DNA from: Fallopia convolvulus
Taxonomy: Eukaryota; Streptophyta; Magnoliopsida; Caryophyllales; Polygonaceae
Reading direction: 5' to 3'
Assembly: GCA_964016875.1 (NCBI GenBank)
Contig: OZ024721.1
Span: 11,400,109 to 11,464,108 of the forward strand
DNA: 64,000 bases
Each line of letters begins with the position of its first letter. The first letter of the stretch is position 1. Position numbers and translations under genes: made by a program. Shown here in pieces: positions 1 through 9,381 of the stretch. The notes below the pieces were generated by a model. The model was not told the origin of the DNA. It ran no database searches and was given only the letters and a program-made list of their open reading frames with translations.

Positions 1-633
1 GTGTGAAACGCGACCGCAGAAATCCGAGATCATGTCGTATCCGCGCTCCGTCATCCTTAGCTTTGACTTTATGCTAAGTAGCTCAATCGCCGCCTCCAAC
101 TGGGTCATATCACATCTAGGCCACAACGGCATATTTGCAGCGGACAACATGTCGTACATACGTTGTGCATCGGGATTGGGCGCTTCATGATAATATTGGT
201 CCCCCTGCTCATGCCTTATACCCTCAGTCTGCACAGGAACATCAGTAGTGTACTGACTTTGGGCATTAAAGCCATCATATACCATCTGCTCCATTCGATT
301 ATCATTCCTCCCAGATACTGGTTGTGTTGGATCAGTACTGCTACAACCTTCATACTGTCTAGACTCTGCCAACAAGGCAGCGAACATTTCATCAGTCTCT
401 CCGTGCGAAACCCAATGGTAATAATTCGGAACAAACCCATCCTTAACAATGTAATAATGCACATCATCTACAGGAATCAGTTTCCTATTCTTGCACCTCC
501 GACACGGACACCTTAATTCGGATGGGTCATATGTCGGCATAGCTTTGCAGAAGTCAATAAATTGTTGAACGCCAGCCAAAAACTCGTTGTGCAAAAACCC
601 ATCTATATGACGCACATACATCCATTCGCGCAT
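1..633 (-). CDS. TNP2-type CACTA transposase, N-terminal exon (partial)
   Basis: Reading down from an ATG at 633 gives 211 codons with no stop up to the window edge. Residues about 1-75 match the transposase-associated domain found at the N terminus of plant CACTA transposases: the start MREWMYVRHIDGF, a cysteine motif CPCRRCKNRK, and then a GFVPNYYHWVSHGE-like stretch. The following acidic and polar region (LLAESRQYEGC onward) is the usual linker to the catalytic Transposase_21 domain, which would lie off-window. Just upstream of the ATG is TTGCAG, a possible splice acceptor, so a non-coding first exon is likely. The protein should bind element ends and catalyse cut-and-paste excision in the nucleus. 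The same exon, decayed, is found at 28600-29123. Confidence 0.85.
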   Translation of the reverse strand, partial: MREWMYVRHIDGFLHNEFLAGVQQFIDFCKAMPTYDPSELRCPCRRCKNRKLIPVDDVHYYIVKDGFVPNYYHWVSHGETDEMFAALLAESRQYEGCSSTDPTQPVSGRNDNRMEQMVYDGFNAQSQYTTDVPVQTEGIRHEQGDQYYHEAPNPDAQRMYDMLSAANMPLWPRCDMTQLEAAIELLSIKSKLRMTERGYDMISDFCGRVSH

Positions 634-699
634 TTTTTCTTCCTGCAATTCAATATAAGACTATAATTAATTGACTATTGCAGTGTATAATCCTGGATA

Positions 700-830
700 T
701 GGCGACCATATGGACGCAGATTAGCGACCAACTGGACGCTATATTCTCTTGGCGACCATATGGACGCTAATTATCATTTAGCGACCATATGGTAGCTAAT
801 TAGCGTCCATATGGTCGCCAACTTCAGAAT
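700..830. repeat. Inner patch of CACTA family 1 repeat motif
   Basis: Five or six copies of GGCGACCATATGGACGC and related half-sites lie between the transposase exon and the promoter region. They are more diverged than the outer array (GGACGC for GGTCGC). They probably lie in the transposase leader or first intron. Confidence 0.7.
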
Positions 831-1179
831 AGCAGAACACAAATTTACAACATAACCAATTGCTATTTGCGGTAAAATTCTGTAATACAATCTCTTATAA
901 ATATATAAACGAAAGCTTTCTACCGTCAATATTTATCTAAAAGAATATAATGACGGAATGAAAAATTAGGAATAAGATTTAAATACATACCTTTAGTGAG
1001 GATGTCGATAAAATTTGACGGAATTTCTTCCTAGAATCAATTCACAGTTGTGGTTCTCTTTTGTGAATATTTTGGAAGACAGTGGAATGAGAGTGAAGTT
1101 GTGTTGAAGCGGAGTGCATTTTTAGCGGAATGAGAATGCAATATATGCTGAAACGGCGGGAATTTTACCAATTACTGTT

Positions 1180-1600
1180 TTTAGCGACCAAGTGGTCGTC
1201 AAAAACGCGGGAAATTACCCGCCAAAAAAGATGTGCCGCGCCAAAACATCTGACCAAGTCAGCGACCATATGGTCGCAAACTTCAGCGACCATATGGTCG
1301 CTATAACGTTTGCGACCATATGGTCGCTGATAGTTGCGACCATATGGTCGCTAAGATGTGTTCTGATAGTTGCGACCATATGGTCGCTACATGCTGGCGG
1401 GAAATTACCCCGCGCACTTTTTGCGACTATAAAGGTATAGCGACCATGTTGTCGCCCATTTTAGCGACCATGTGGTCGCTAATTTCGTTTTATTTTTTTC
1501 CCCGTTTTGACGTCCAGATTTGCGACCATTGGCGACCATATGGTCGCTATTTAGCGACCATATTCCGTGGTCACTAAAATATGGTCGCTAAATCTGCAGA
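1180..1600. repeat. CACTA family 1 subterminal palindrome array
   Basis: About nine copies of the 16-bp perfect palindrome GCGACCATATGGTCGC, or close variants, occur here (for example near 1262, 1286, 1312, 1336, 1372, 1440, 1465, 1535 and 1554). In CACTA elements, subterminal repeats of this kind are the binding sites for the element-encoded DNA-binding protein (TNPA in En/Spm). Here the motif is self-complementary, which suits binding by a dimer. Confidence 0.85.
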
Positions 1601-1611
1601 ATGGTGTAGTG

Positions 1612-1997
1612 TAATCGGATTGATGAAATCAAGATTACAAGTGTTCTCTCTTGGAGAGTTTTTGTTGTTTAATCTCTATGTGTAACATGGAATCAATTGG
1701 TTTTTCTCTCTTTTCAGTCTATATCTTCATCTGATTAACCGTCATATTCCACATTCTACACGTTCCTCGGGTATGCCTTTAATCGTCTGCCACTTTGCAT
1801 ATCGGAGCAGATAACTACCTCTAGTGGTCGTCCGCGAGTGCATATCTCTTTCTCTTGACCGCAACTTTCTTGCTTCCCTTGTGACGGATGACTTCCTCTA
1901 TCTCCTTGATCTTTCTTTCATCCCGTTCTCTCATGATTCTCCGCCCACTCTTTGGGCCGTCCATGTCAAATGGGCCAGATGGTTTTTGGGCCTAACA
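1612..1997 (-). repeat. Tat A 3' LTR (truncated by the CACTA insertion)
   Basis: It aligns with 27438-27824, with about 28 differences in 383 bp by hand count, and ends in CCTAACA. The outer part of this LTR lies beyond the CACTA insertion, outside the window. Confidence 0.9.
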
Positions 1998-2012
1998 TTA
2001 CCCCCAAATTTT
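1998..2012 (-). promoter_or_regulatory. Tat A polypurine tract
   Basis: On the minus strand the bases next to the LTR read AAATTTGGGGGTAA, a plus-strand priming tract at the expected place, directly upstream of the 3' LTR. Confidence 0.75.
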
Positions 2013-2230
2013 GATCCGAATCTTTTGATGGGATTTGGATCAGATTTGTTGCGTGATCTACAGTAGGCGTGTTCCATGTGGCTTCACCCTGTCTGTTCGA
2101 TCATCCTTGGGGAAGGGAAGAGTCACGTCACTTCAGGTTATAATTACTCCAAGCGCAGACTCTTTGAAGGTACGCATTCATTCATCTTTTTCTCTCTCTT
2201 TTACTCCAAGTGTTTCAGATTATTCTCACC

Positions 2231-2835
2231 ATGGTTAAGGCAAGAATAGCCGATCTACGCTTCAAATCATTCCACTCCCTTAAACCCCATGATTGTCACC
2301 CTTGTTCCATGTCCCCAGAAGAAGTAGAAAAAATTGTTAAGGGCCATGGCTTTCCGGCGAGTACCAACTTTCATTGTCCTACGCACGAGGCTATAGATTG
2401 GGTCAAGGAAGGATGGGTTTGCTTCCTTGAGTATCCTTTCACACTGGGGGCATTTCTCCCTTTTTTTACCTTGATCTTGAATTTCCGGCTGGCTCTTAGG
2501 GCTTCTCCGGCGCAACTAATGACGTCGACATGGAAGATCTTGCACTAGATAAGCGAGGTGTGTTCGGAGGAGAAGATCGAATTCTCAGTGTCGGACCTCT
2601 TATGTGCTTATCGAGTATGTCCACTCAGGGTCGGTCGCTTCACTCTTCATGCGAGGGACACTAAGAATCCGTTAATCCCTAAATCGAAGGTGAATGTCTA
2701 TTTTTCCCCGGGGAAAATGATTGGGCGACAGGATTCTTCATTTTGGAAAGATCCACACTCAGTCTGATGTATCAGGCATCCTTCTCCGATTCATGGAGTT
2801 CTAAGAGTAAGCATTCTCAACCCTATTTTTCGTTT
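2231..2835 (+). pseudogene. Antisense gene of Tat A, first exon (degenerate)
   Basis: An ATG at 2231 opens a frame containing EGWVCFLEYPF followed by a hydrophobic stretch. This corresponds to NDWVCLYEYPF in the antisense gene of Tat B and fits the 'putative gypsy type transposon' domain (Transposase_28). The frame stops at 2548 and similarity then continues in other frames, so it is broken. Near 2812 a GTAAGC donor-like site follows, and the Athila-like element is inserted shortly afterwards, in what would be intron 1. Plant Tat elements are known to carry such an extra ORF on the opposite strand downstream of pol. Its function is not established. Confidence 0.6.
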
Positions 2836-2847
2836 TGCTTTGTTAGT

Positions 2848-4204
2848 TGATATTCGCTTTTTAGGTAGGGTTTTTAGTGTCTAAGATAGATTAGATTGAG
2901 TGGTTTTCATTCTTGAGTCTTATGTTTTTGAGTCTTTTTGCTTTAGTTTTCGTATTTCCTTGAGATTTGGAAGCTACGCAACTTTTGTGTCGTTTTGTAG
3001 GAGTTTTGGAGCTTGGAAGAAGAGTTTGGAGTATTGCAAGATAAGGTGGACAAGCTATGAGGAAGATTAGAGTGGATGAGCTAAGGAAGAAAAGCAAAGA
3101 GGAATGAAATCATGAAGAAAGATGAAGAAACGACCCAAGATTGAGCTAGGAAGGGTCGTGCACGAGCCAAGATGAAGAAAGCTAGAAGAATTGCCCTCGG
3201 GACCGACCCTGTTAGGGTCGTGCACCACCCAATATTGGGTCGTGCGTGGCGCCGACTTTCTCCTTATTCCGAGATCTTATGGATTATTCTATCTTTTTAT
3301 TTTAGGAAGGTTGTTTTATCTTGTTTCCTAGTTAGGGCTCCATTTCTTCTATAAAAGGAGGCTAAACCCTGTAGTTTAAAGGTTCGGTTTTTATTCTGCT
3401 TTTTGGGGGAGATTGGAAGCAAGACTTGGAGAATAAGTTTGAGAATTTGTAAGACTTCTTCTTAGTTTAATTTTAATTTCGGTTTAGATTTATCATGTCT
3501 TCTTCCTTTTTCTTGTTTTTCCTTACCATGAGTTAGTAGTTTTCTTAAATTCTAGGGTTGGGTGAAAACCCAACACAATCATGCATGTCTAAAAACATGA
3601 GTTCATAATTTGAATGCTTGATGATCATATTTATCTATCTTGTGCTAAATTCCTTTACGATAGTTGAGGCATATCTTGCGATTAACCCAAGCGAAAGTGT
3701 AAGGTTGATTGTTTGATTAGTTCTAATAGGATTATTTGCGAAAGTTGATATTCCTAGGTTGAAGGATAGATAGAAAGTTGTTTAATTTTCGAAAGTTGAT
3801 TGAATAGCTTGAATTGTTTGCGAAAGTCGACTCTTCTATGATCTAAATTGCATGATAGTTGTGAGATTCTTGTTGGAAGCATGTATGATTGTTGTTGTGG
3901 TAGCCCTAGCCCTAGGATTTGTCTTTTATATTGATTAAAACTCTTGTCTTTGCTTTGATCTCACCCATAACGTCGTGCTCAATCCTTTGTTGGTGTTGTG
4001 TGTGTTTCGTGTGTTATCGTGCTCAGGACCGACCCTCTTAGGGTCGTGCACGACCCACTTCGGTTCGTTGCTCGTTATTTCCTTGCTTTTCATAGTTTAT
4101 CGACTAATCTTTAGCACTATTCTCATTCCCGTGGACGAACCTGACTCCGCTATACTCAGCGGGGTCTTGAATATAAATTTATTTGTTCAAGAGACCCTTC
4201 AACA
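2848..4204 (+). repeat. Athila-like 5' LTR
   Basis: It matches 18197-19566 over its length with about 42 differences (about 3%) and one indel of about 13 bp near 4065. It contains three palindrome-motif clusters (3150, 3205-3240, 4025-4060), four CGAAAGT boxes between 3680 and 3830, and the conserved tail CTCCGCTATACTCAGCGGGG. That tail is a short hairpin near the LTR end. Confidence 0.93.
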
Positions 4205-4207
4205 AAT

Positions 4208-4225
4208 TAGCGCCGTTGCCGAGGA
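4208..4225 (+). promoter_or_regulatory. Primer-binding site 1 (tRNA-Asp, two mismatches)
   Basis: TAGCGCCGTTGCCGAGGA lies 3 bases after the LTR. The perfect complement of the plant tRNA-Asp 3' end is TGGCGCCGTTGCCGGGGA, so two G-to-A changes are present. A perfect copy follows the internal LTR at 5931. Confidence 0.75.
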
Positions 4226-4595
4226 GATTTCAATAGTGCCAAGTTTTACGCTTTTTGTGTTTTCGGGACTCCGCCAAGTCGGTAATAACCCCCTAGGGTC
4301 GGTACCGACCCTGCTGGGCAACCTAGTTTTTGTGTTCTTTCTGTTTACTTTCTAGGTTACTGTCGAGTTGTTACCGATCTCTTCCAGGTCGGTACCGACC
4401 CTATCATTAGGTAGTTGCTTCTTTCTTTTCAGTTTCTGTTTCACGGGATCACTCCAGGCTCGGTATCGACCCTCTAGGCCTCGTTACCGACCCTCTCCGA
4501 GAAACCGTTTTGCTCTTTGATTTCGTTTTTGTTTTTGTTTTTTCTTTCAATATATAAAAGCCATGGCCATGAAAATTGAAGAAATGAAACAATAG

Positions 4596-5132
4596 ATGGC
4601 TGAAGTCCGCTTACAGATAGAGAAGATCCTGAGAGAAAGGGACACCATAGCCGCGAACAATGCCCGTCTACGAGAGCAGTTGGATGTTATTTCAAGAAGC
4701 GAAGTGGCTAGTTGCAGTACTGAGGAGCCTACCGACCCACCATGGGTCGGTACCGACCCCTTTCCGAAGGAGTCCGAGGAAGAAGATGAATTCAGTCACG
4801 GTAATGAGGCCTTTCCTGACCCAGTTGGGTCGGAAACGACCCATTTTGCCTTGGTAACGAGCCCTTTTCTAAGTGGCATATGTGAGTTTTCTTGTTCTTA
4901 TCCTATCAATTCTGGAAATGATCCCTTCTCCCATTTTTATTCTATATTATATCCTACTATTAGTCCTATGAAGGAGCCAAAACCTCCTTGGTTTTTGGAT
5001 TTTACTAACCCTATTGTAGAACTTCCGAGCATTCTGATTGATGATAGAGGGCCAAATATCTTGGAGAATGTTGTTTCATCTATGTATGGGGCTCTTCTTG
5101 ACCCCAACATAATTGGATGGAAGCCACCTTAG
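4596..5132 (+). pseudogene. Rearranged leader/polyprotein remnant of the Athila-like element
   Basis: A 178-residue frame starts with a coiled-coil-like segment (EIKILRERDTIAANNARLREQ region). It then runs through several palindrome-derived peptides (DPPWVGTDP, DPVGSETTH) and a KPPWFLDFTNPIVE stretch. That stretch resembles PWFADFANYIVGG, found in this element just before the integrase (9480-9520). The frame therefore seems stitched from separate parts of an Athila polyprotein by a large internal deletion. It ends at a tag (5133-5200) that also follows the true integrase. I assign no function. Confidence 0.45.
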
Positions 5133-5200
5133 AGGCAAGGTAAGTTCGTCGGGCTAACGACGTTAAAAATAGCGCTTACGGGGGAACGAACACTGGTCTA
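5133..5200 (+). other. Post-integrase tag with splice-donor-like site (copy 1)
   Basis: It reads CAAGGTAAGTTCG, then GCTAACGACGTTAAAAATAGCG and ACGGGGG. Nearly the same tag follows the integrase stop at 10776. Its presence upstream of the internal LTR marks a deletion from the leader to the end of pol in an ancestor. CAAGGTAAGT is a good plant 5' splice-site consensus. Confidence 0.6.
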
Positions 5201-5214
5201 GGGCCAGGGGGGCA

Positions 5215-5927
5215 CGTTAGAGGAGGAGGAGGAAGAGAGAAGAGAGAGAGAGAGAGAGAGGTGTGTGGAAGAGAGGAGAGGACGAGATTTGTGGAGTTAC
5301 TTGGAAGACAAGTTTACTTTGGATTTGCTTGTAAGTTTACTTTTTAATTTAATTTGGATGTTCTCAATTATGCTTTGTGAGTAGTCTCTTTCTCTAAGGT
5401 TAGGGTTAAACCCAACAATGGTTGTGCATGCTTTCTCTTGATCATGATTTGATTGTTTTTATTGCATGAATCTATTCTCTTGCTCTTAATCCTTAAAGCG
5501 AAAGTGGATTGGAATTTCTCGTTCATAGTTGAAACGAAAGCGGAAACTTTGAATCAGAATAGTCAAATTAGGGTTTTGAAGCGAAAGTGGATCTATCCTA
5601 GTTGAAGTAGAAGAGATTAGATAGTAAGTTTATTAATTGAACGAAAGTTAGTTGATTTACTTGCTCTAGTTAACGAAAGTTAGCGCCTTTATGTGATAAA
5701 AGCATGATCTTTATGTTTCATGAGTGTTAGCATTGCATGATTATTGTTGTGGTGATACCTTTACCTTAGATTTTCTCTCTTACTTGATAAAAACCCTTGC
5801 TTTGTTAGATTGATTGCGTAATAAGTTACAAAACTTGATACTAACTTTCTCGTTGTGGACGAACCTGACTCCGCTATACTCAGCGGGGTCTTGATATAAA
5901 TTTATTTGTTCAAGAAACCCTTCAACA
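5215..5927 (+). repeat. Internal diverged LTR remnant (downstream half)
   Basis: A GA-rich stretch (5218-5262) leads into sequence that aligns with the second half of the flanking LTRs: AACCCAACA, repeated CGAAAGT boxes (near 5500, 5535, 5580, 5640 and 5675), ATTATTGTTGTGGT, and a tail that is almost identical from GTGGACGAACCTGACTCCGC to TTCAACA. Upstream parts are strongly diverged. This looks like the U5 side of a related subfamily's 5' LTR, retained inside the element with its own primer-binding site. Confidence 0.75.
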
Positions 5928-5930
5928 AAT

Positions 5931-5948
5931 TGGCGCCGTTGCCGGGGA
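5931..5948 (+). promoter_or_regulatory. Primer-binding site 2 (tRNA-Asp, perfect)
   Basis: TGGCGCCGTTGCCGGGGA is the exact complement of the 3' end of plant tRNA-Asp(GTC). It lies 3 bases after the internal LTR end. It is followed directly by the C-terminal part of gag, which shows that most of gag is deleted. Confidence 0.85.
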
Positions 5949-6430
5949 GAGGAAGCTTTATGAACCACAATCTGATGTGGTTGATCGGGATGTGAAGTTC
6001 CAATTCATGCAGGATGAGATCAACCGATTGAAGAAGCAAGTTACTTTAAATCTTCTCAATCTTGCCAAGAATGTGGGTCTTTTGCCCATACTACTTCCAA
6101 TTGCACTAACTTGCAGCAAGTGCGAGCCGCTGAGGCTTATGAGGAGGCGAACTACATGAGAGGTTCCTATTGGAACCAAAACAACTATGCAGGGAGGAAC
6201 AATGCTCAACCATCTTGGAGCAACGTCCCCCTCCCTACCGTCCTCCGGGCTATCAAGAGCAACCATCATGGGTGCAAGGGCTGCAAGAAGGAATCAACGG
6301 AGTCCAGAACGGGATCAATGGAGTGCGAGCCGAGCTTACCATGCAGATGAAAGGTGTTCATGCAAGGTTGGGAGAATTTGACTCATGGAGAAAGAACGTC
6401 GATTCCCAACTTGGCCAACTAGCTACTTAA
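5949..6430 (+). pseudogene. Athila-like gag, C-terminal remnant with zinc knuckle
   Basis: The first frame gives DRDVKFQFMQDEINRLKKQV, the helical segment before the nucleocapsid. Around 6062-6105, in a different frame, a CCHC knuckle is readable: CQECGSFAHTTSNC (CX2CX4HX4C). After it comes AEAYEEANYMRGSYWNQNNY, then another frame with GINGVQNGINGVRAEL and WRKNVDSQLGQLA. At least two frameshifts break it. The N-terminal capsid part, roughly 1 kb in Athila elements, is absent. The intact protein would coat the RNA genome in the particle. Confidence 0.7.
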
Positions 6431-6511
6431 ATCCCGAGACCTCATGGACAACTCCCGGGCCGCCCCGACGAGAATCCTAGAGGCCGAATAAGCGATGGTG
6501 AAGTCCGAGCC

Positions 6512-7441
6512 ATGCACCTAAGGAGTGGCAAGGAATTGCCCGAGCTACCCGAGCATAAGGAGAAGGAACGAGCCTCAGGACCGACCCATTTAGGGTCGAG
6601 CACGACCCCTTCATGGGTCGTTCCTGAGGATGCTACTAATGAGGAAGAAGGGGCGACCGACCCAACTGGGGTCAAGCTCGACCTCCCTTCACAAGGTAAG
6701 TCTTCTAACCCTTCTACTTCTATTCAATCCCGATCTAAGGTACTTCCATTCCCTTCTAAGAAACCCAAGGACTCGACGGAAGGAAAGTTTAAGCGCTTCG
6801 TTAAGTTGCTTCAAGGCTTGAATCTTTCCATTCCTTTCGCCGAGGCCTTGAATGAAATGCCTGCTTATACTAAATTCTTGAAGGAGATTTTATCTAGGAA
6901 GCGATCAATGTCAGAGCTAACGGATGAGGTGAGGTCATTGGAGCTCCCCGAGAAGCTAGACGACCCAGGTAAATTCGCTATTACTATTGGTATTGGATCT
7001 TACCGTTTCAAAGCTTTGTGTGATTTAGGTGCTAGTGCAAGCTTGCTTCCACTTTCAATTTGGTCCAAGACCAACATGGGGCCATTAGTACCAGTGAACA
7101 TGAAGCTATACATGGCGGATGGGTCATGCGTCAAGCCAACGGGAGTGGTAGATGATTTCCCAGTTCAAGTGGGGAAGTTCTTTGTGCCCAACGATTTCAT
7201 AGAGATGGAGATGCCCGAGGACCCTGTGGTACCCATCATTCTCGGACGACCATTCTTAGCCACCGCGGGAGCTATCATCGATGTGAAGAGCGGTCTTCTC
7301 ACCTTTAACATTGGAGAAGAAGTGGTTGAGTTCCGATTCAACCGAACTATGAAGGAGTCAAGTCATGAGGAGGTCAAGATGATATTCACACACTCCGACT
7401 ACATTGAGTGCAATAACCCAACGGAGCAATTATTGACTTGA
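6512..7441 (+). CDS. Athila-like gag-pol linker and aspartic protease
   Basis: A frame of 309 residues opens with MHLRSGKELPE, a landmark of Athila polyproteins. A linker with palindrome-derived repeats follows (PTHLGSSTTPSWV and PTGVKLD). The retropepsin region starts at about residue 155: CDLGASASLLPLSIW holds the active-site loop as D-L-G-A rather than D-S/T-G-A, and IILGRPFLATAGAIID is the second hallmark strand. The protease would mature the Gag-Pol polyprotein. The frame is uninterrupted here, but is separated from RT by a stop at 7439 and another palindrome copy near 7470-7500. Confidence 0.72.
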   Translation: MHLRSGKELPELPEHKEKERASGPTHLGSSTTPSWVVPEDATNEEEGATDPTGVKLDLPSQGKSSNPSTSIQSRSKVLPFPSKKPKDSTEGKFKRFVKLLQGLNLSIPFAEALNEMPAYTKFLKEILSRKRSMSELTDEVRSLELPEKLDDPGKFAITIGIGSYRFKALCDLGASASLLPLSIWSKTNMGPLVPVNMKLYMADGSCVKPTGVVDDFPVQVGKFFVPNDFIEMEMPEDPVVPIILGRPFLATAGAIIDVKSGLLTFNIGEEVVEFRFNRTMKESSHEEVKMIFTHSDYIECNNPTEQLLT

Positions 7442-7534
7442 GAGCCTCTACTGCACGTTTCTGGGGTCTCACGACAGACCGTCCAAGGGTCGTGAACAAC
7501 CCTCCTGGACGTAAGCGAGGAGTCCTACCTTGTC

Positions 7535-9381
7535 TTGGATGCACTCAAGGCGGAGCATGAGGAGGAAGTTAGCTTGCCCGAGCCTACTCCCGAGCTTAAG
7601 GAGCTCCCCGACTCCTTGAGGTACGCATTTCTTGGTCCTAATTCTACTCTTCCCGTCATTATTAACGCTAACTTGAGTAAGGAAGAGGAGAACAAATTGC
7701 TTGATGTGCTTAAAACTCATAGGAAAGCCATAGGATATTCACTAGAGGAACTTAGTAGTATTTCACCCTTATTGTGCATGCATAGGATTTATATGGAGGA
7801 TGATCATAAACCCACTATCGAGCATCAGCATAGGCTAAACCCTAACATGAAAGAGGTAGTGAAGAAAGAAATTCTTAGGATGCTAGATGCCGGTATCATA
7901 TTTCCTATCTCAAACAGTAAATGGGTTAGCCCCGTACATGTAGTTCCTAAAAAAGGGGGGATGACGGTTGTAGAGAATGAAAAAGGGGAGTTGATTCCAT
8001 CTAGGACCACCACTAAGTGGAGAATGTGCATAGACTATAGGAAACTTAATAGTGCCACTAGGAAGGATCGCTTTCCACTCCCCTTCATTGACCAAGTCCT
8101 AGAACGCTTAGCCTAACACAATTACTTTTGTTATTTGGATGGCTATTGTGGTTTTTGGCAGATTCCCATTCACCCCGATGATCAGGAGAAGACGACATTC
8201 ACTTGTCCGTATGGGACGTTTACTTATAGGAGGATGCCATTTGGGCTTTGCAACGCCCCGAATACCTCTCAAAGATGCATGATGGCCATCTTCTCCTACA
8301 TGATTGGGGAAATAGTGGAGGTATTCACGGATGATTTCTCAGTTCATGGTTCTACTTTTGATTCATGTCTTGCTAACCTTTCTAGGGTCCTTAAAAGATG
8401 TGAGGAGACTAACCTTGTGCTCAATTGGGAGAAGTGTCATTTCATGGTTAGAGAGGGAATTGTTTTAGGTCATCTAGTGTCTAAACGTGGGATTGAGGTG
8501 GACAAGGCAAAAAATTGAGCTTATTGAGAAGTTGCCCCCTCCATCCTCCGTGAAAGACATTAGGAGTTTCTTGGGGGCATGTGGGTTTTTATAGACGCTT
8601 CATTCAAGACTTTTCTAAAATTGCTAAACCATTGACTAACCTACTAATGAAAGATGTAGTGTTTAGCATGTCTCCAGATTGTCTTGAAGCATTTTACAGA
8701 TTGAGGAAAGCTCTCGTGACGGCCCCCATCATGCAATCACCGGATTGGACACTTCCCTTCGAAATCATGTGTGATGCTAGTGACTATGCCATAGGAGCGG
8801 TTCTTGGGCAGCGGAAGGACAAGAAGCTTCATGCCATTTACTATGTAAGCAAGACGCTTGACAAAGCCCAGAGTAAGTACACCACAACCGAGAAAGAGTT
8901 TCTCGCAGTGGTGTTTGCTTTTGAGAAATTCCGCTCTTATCTAGTAGGTTCTAAGGTTATTGTTTATACTGACCATGCCGCTGCTAGATTTCTAATGGCG
9001 AAGAAAGACGCCAAGACTAGGTTGCTTCGTTGGATGCTCTTATTGCAGGAATTTGATCACGAAATCTGAGACAAGAAGGGAGCGGAGAACTTAGTGGCGG
9101 ATCACCTATCTAGACTGCCCCTTGAACACATCATGGAGTCCGGCGGATCAATCCCCATCAATGATACACGCCCAGATGAGACTCTTTTGCATGGCAGCAA
9201 TGAGCACCATGGAGAGCATGGCGGTGAAGAAGTTGGGGCCTCAGGACCGACCCTATCAAGGTCGTGCTCGACCCAAACAGAGAATGCAGCCCCCAGGACC
9301 TACCCTGCCTCGACCCTCGATTCAACACTCGAGAATGACCCAAATGGGTCGTGCACGACCCTCCCTGGGTTGAGCAGGTAA
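7535..9381 (+). pseudogene. Athila-like reverse transcriptase and RNase H (broken)
   Basis: RT motifs are in order: KWRMCIDYRKLN and RFPLPFIDQVLERLA (to 8113), GYCGFWQIPIHPDDQEKTTF, FGLCNAP, and FTDDFSVHG as the catalytic Y/F-x-DD box. RNase H shows FEIMCDASDYAIGAVLGQ, TEKEFLAVV and YTDHAA. Lesions are an in-frame TAA at 8114, a one-base gain in the A-run near 8512 that shifts frame, and a TGA at 9067 in place of what is usually an arginine codon before DKKGAENLVADHLSRL. The last 90 codons, after the RNase H, again carry palindrome-derived peptides (NDPNGSCTTLPG). Confidence 0.85.

Larger units (their letters stand above)
1..1611 (-). mobile_element. CACTA (En/Spm) element, family 1, transposase-proximal end; continues off the left edge
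   Basis: The outer end reads, on the minus strand, CACTACACCATTCTG, the terminal motif of CACTA transposons. It is followed inward by a dense subterminal array of the palindrome GCGACCATATGGTCGC, then a promoter-like AT-rich stretch (about 840-1180), then the first exon of a TNP2-type transposase. Beyond position 1611 the sequence resumes as the LTR of Tat element A with TAA, matching TAATCAGATTG in the other LTR, so this element inserted into that LTR. The expected 3-bp duplication (TAA) cannot be checked because the other end is outside the window. The element looks comparatively young, because its visible transposase exon is open. Confidence 0.88.

Noticed and set aside
163..516. A 117-codon plus-strand frame
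   Set aside because: Complement of the TNP2 transposase exon, which has clear domain motifs on the minus strand.
700..1600. A CRISPR-like array (regular repeats near 1262-1390)
   Set aside because: Repeats are palindromes with irregular short spacers beside a CACTA terminus; the genome is a plant.
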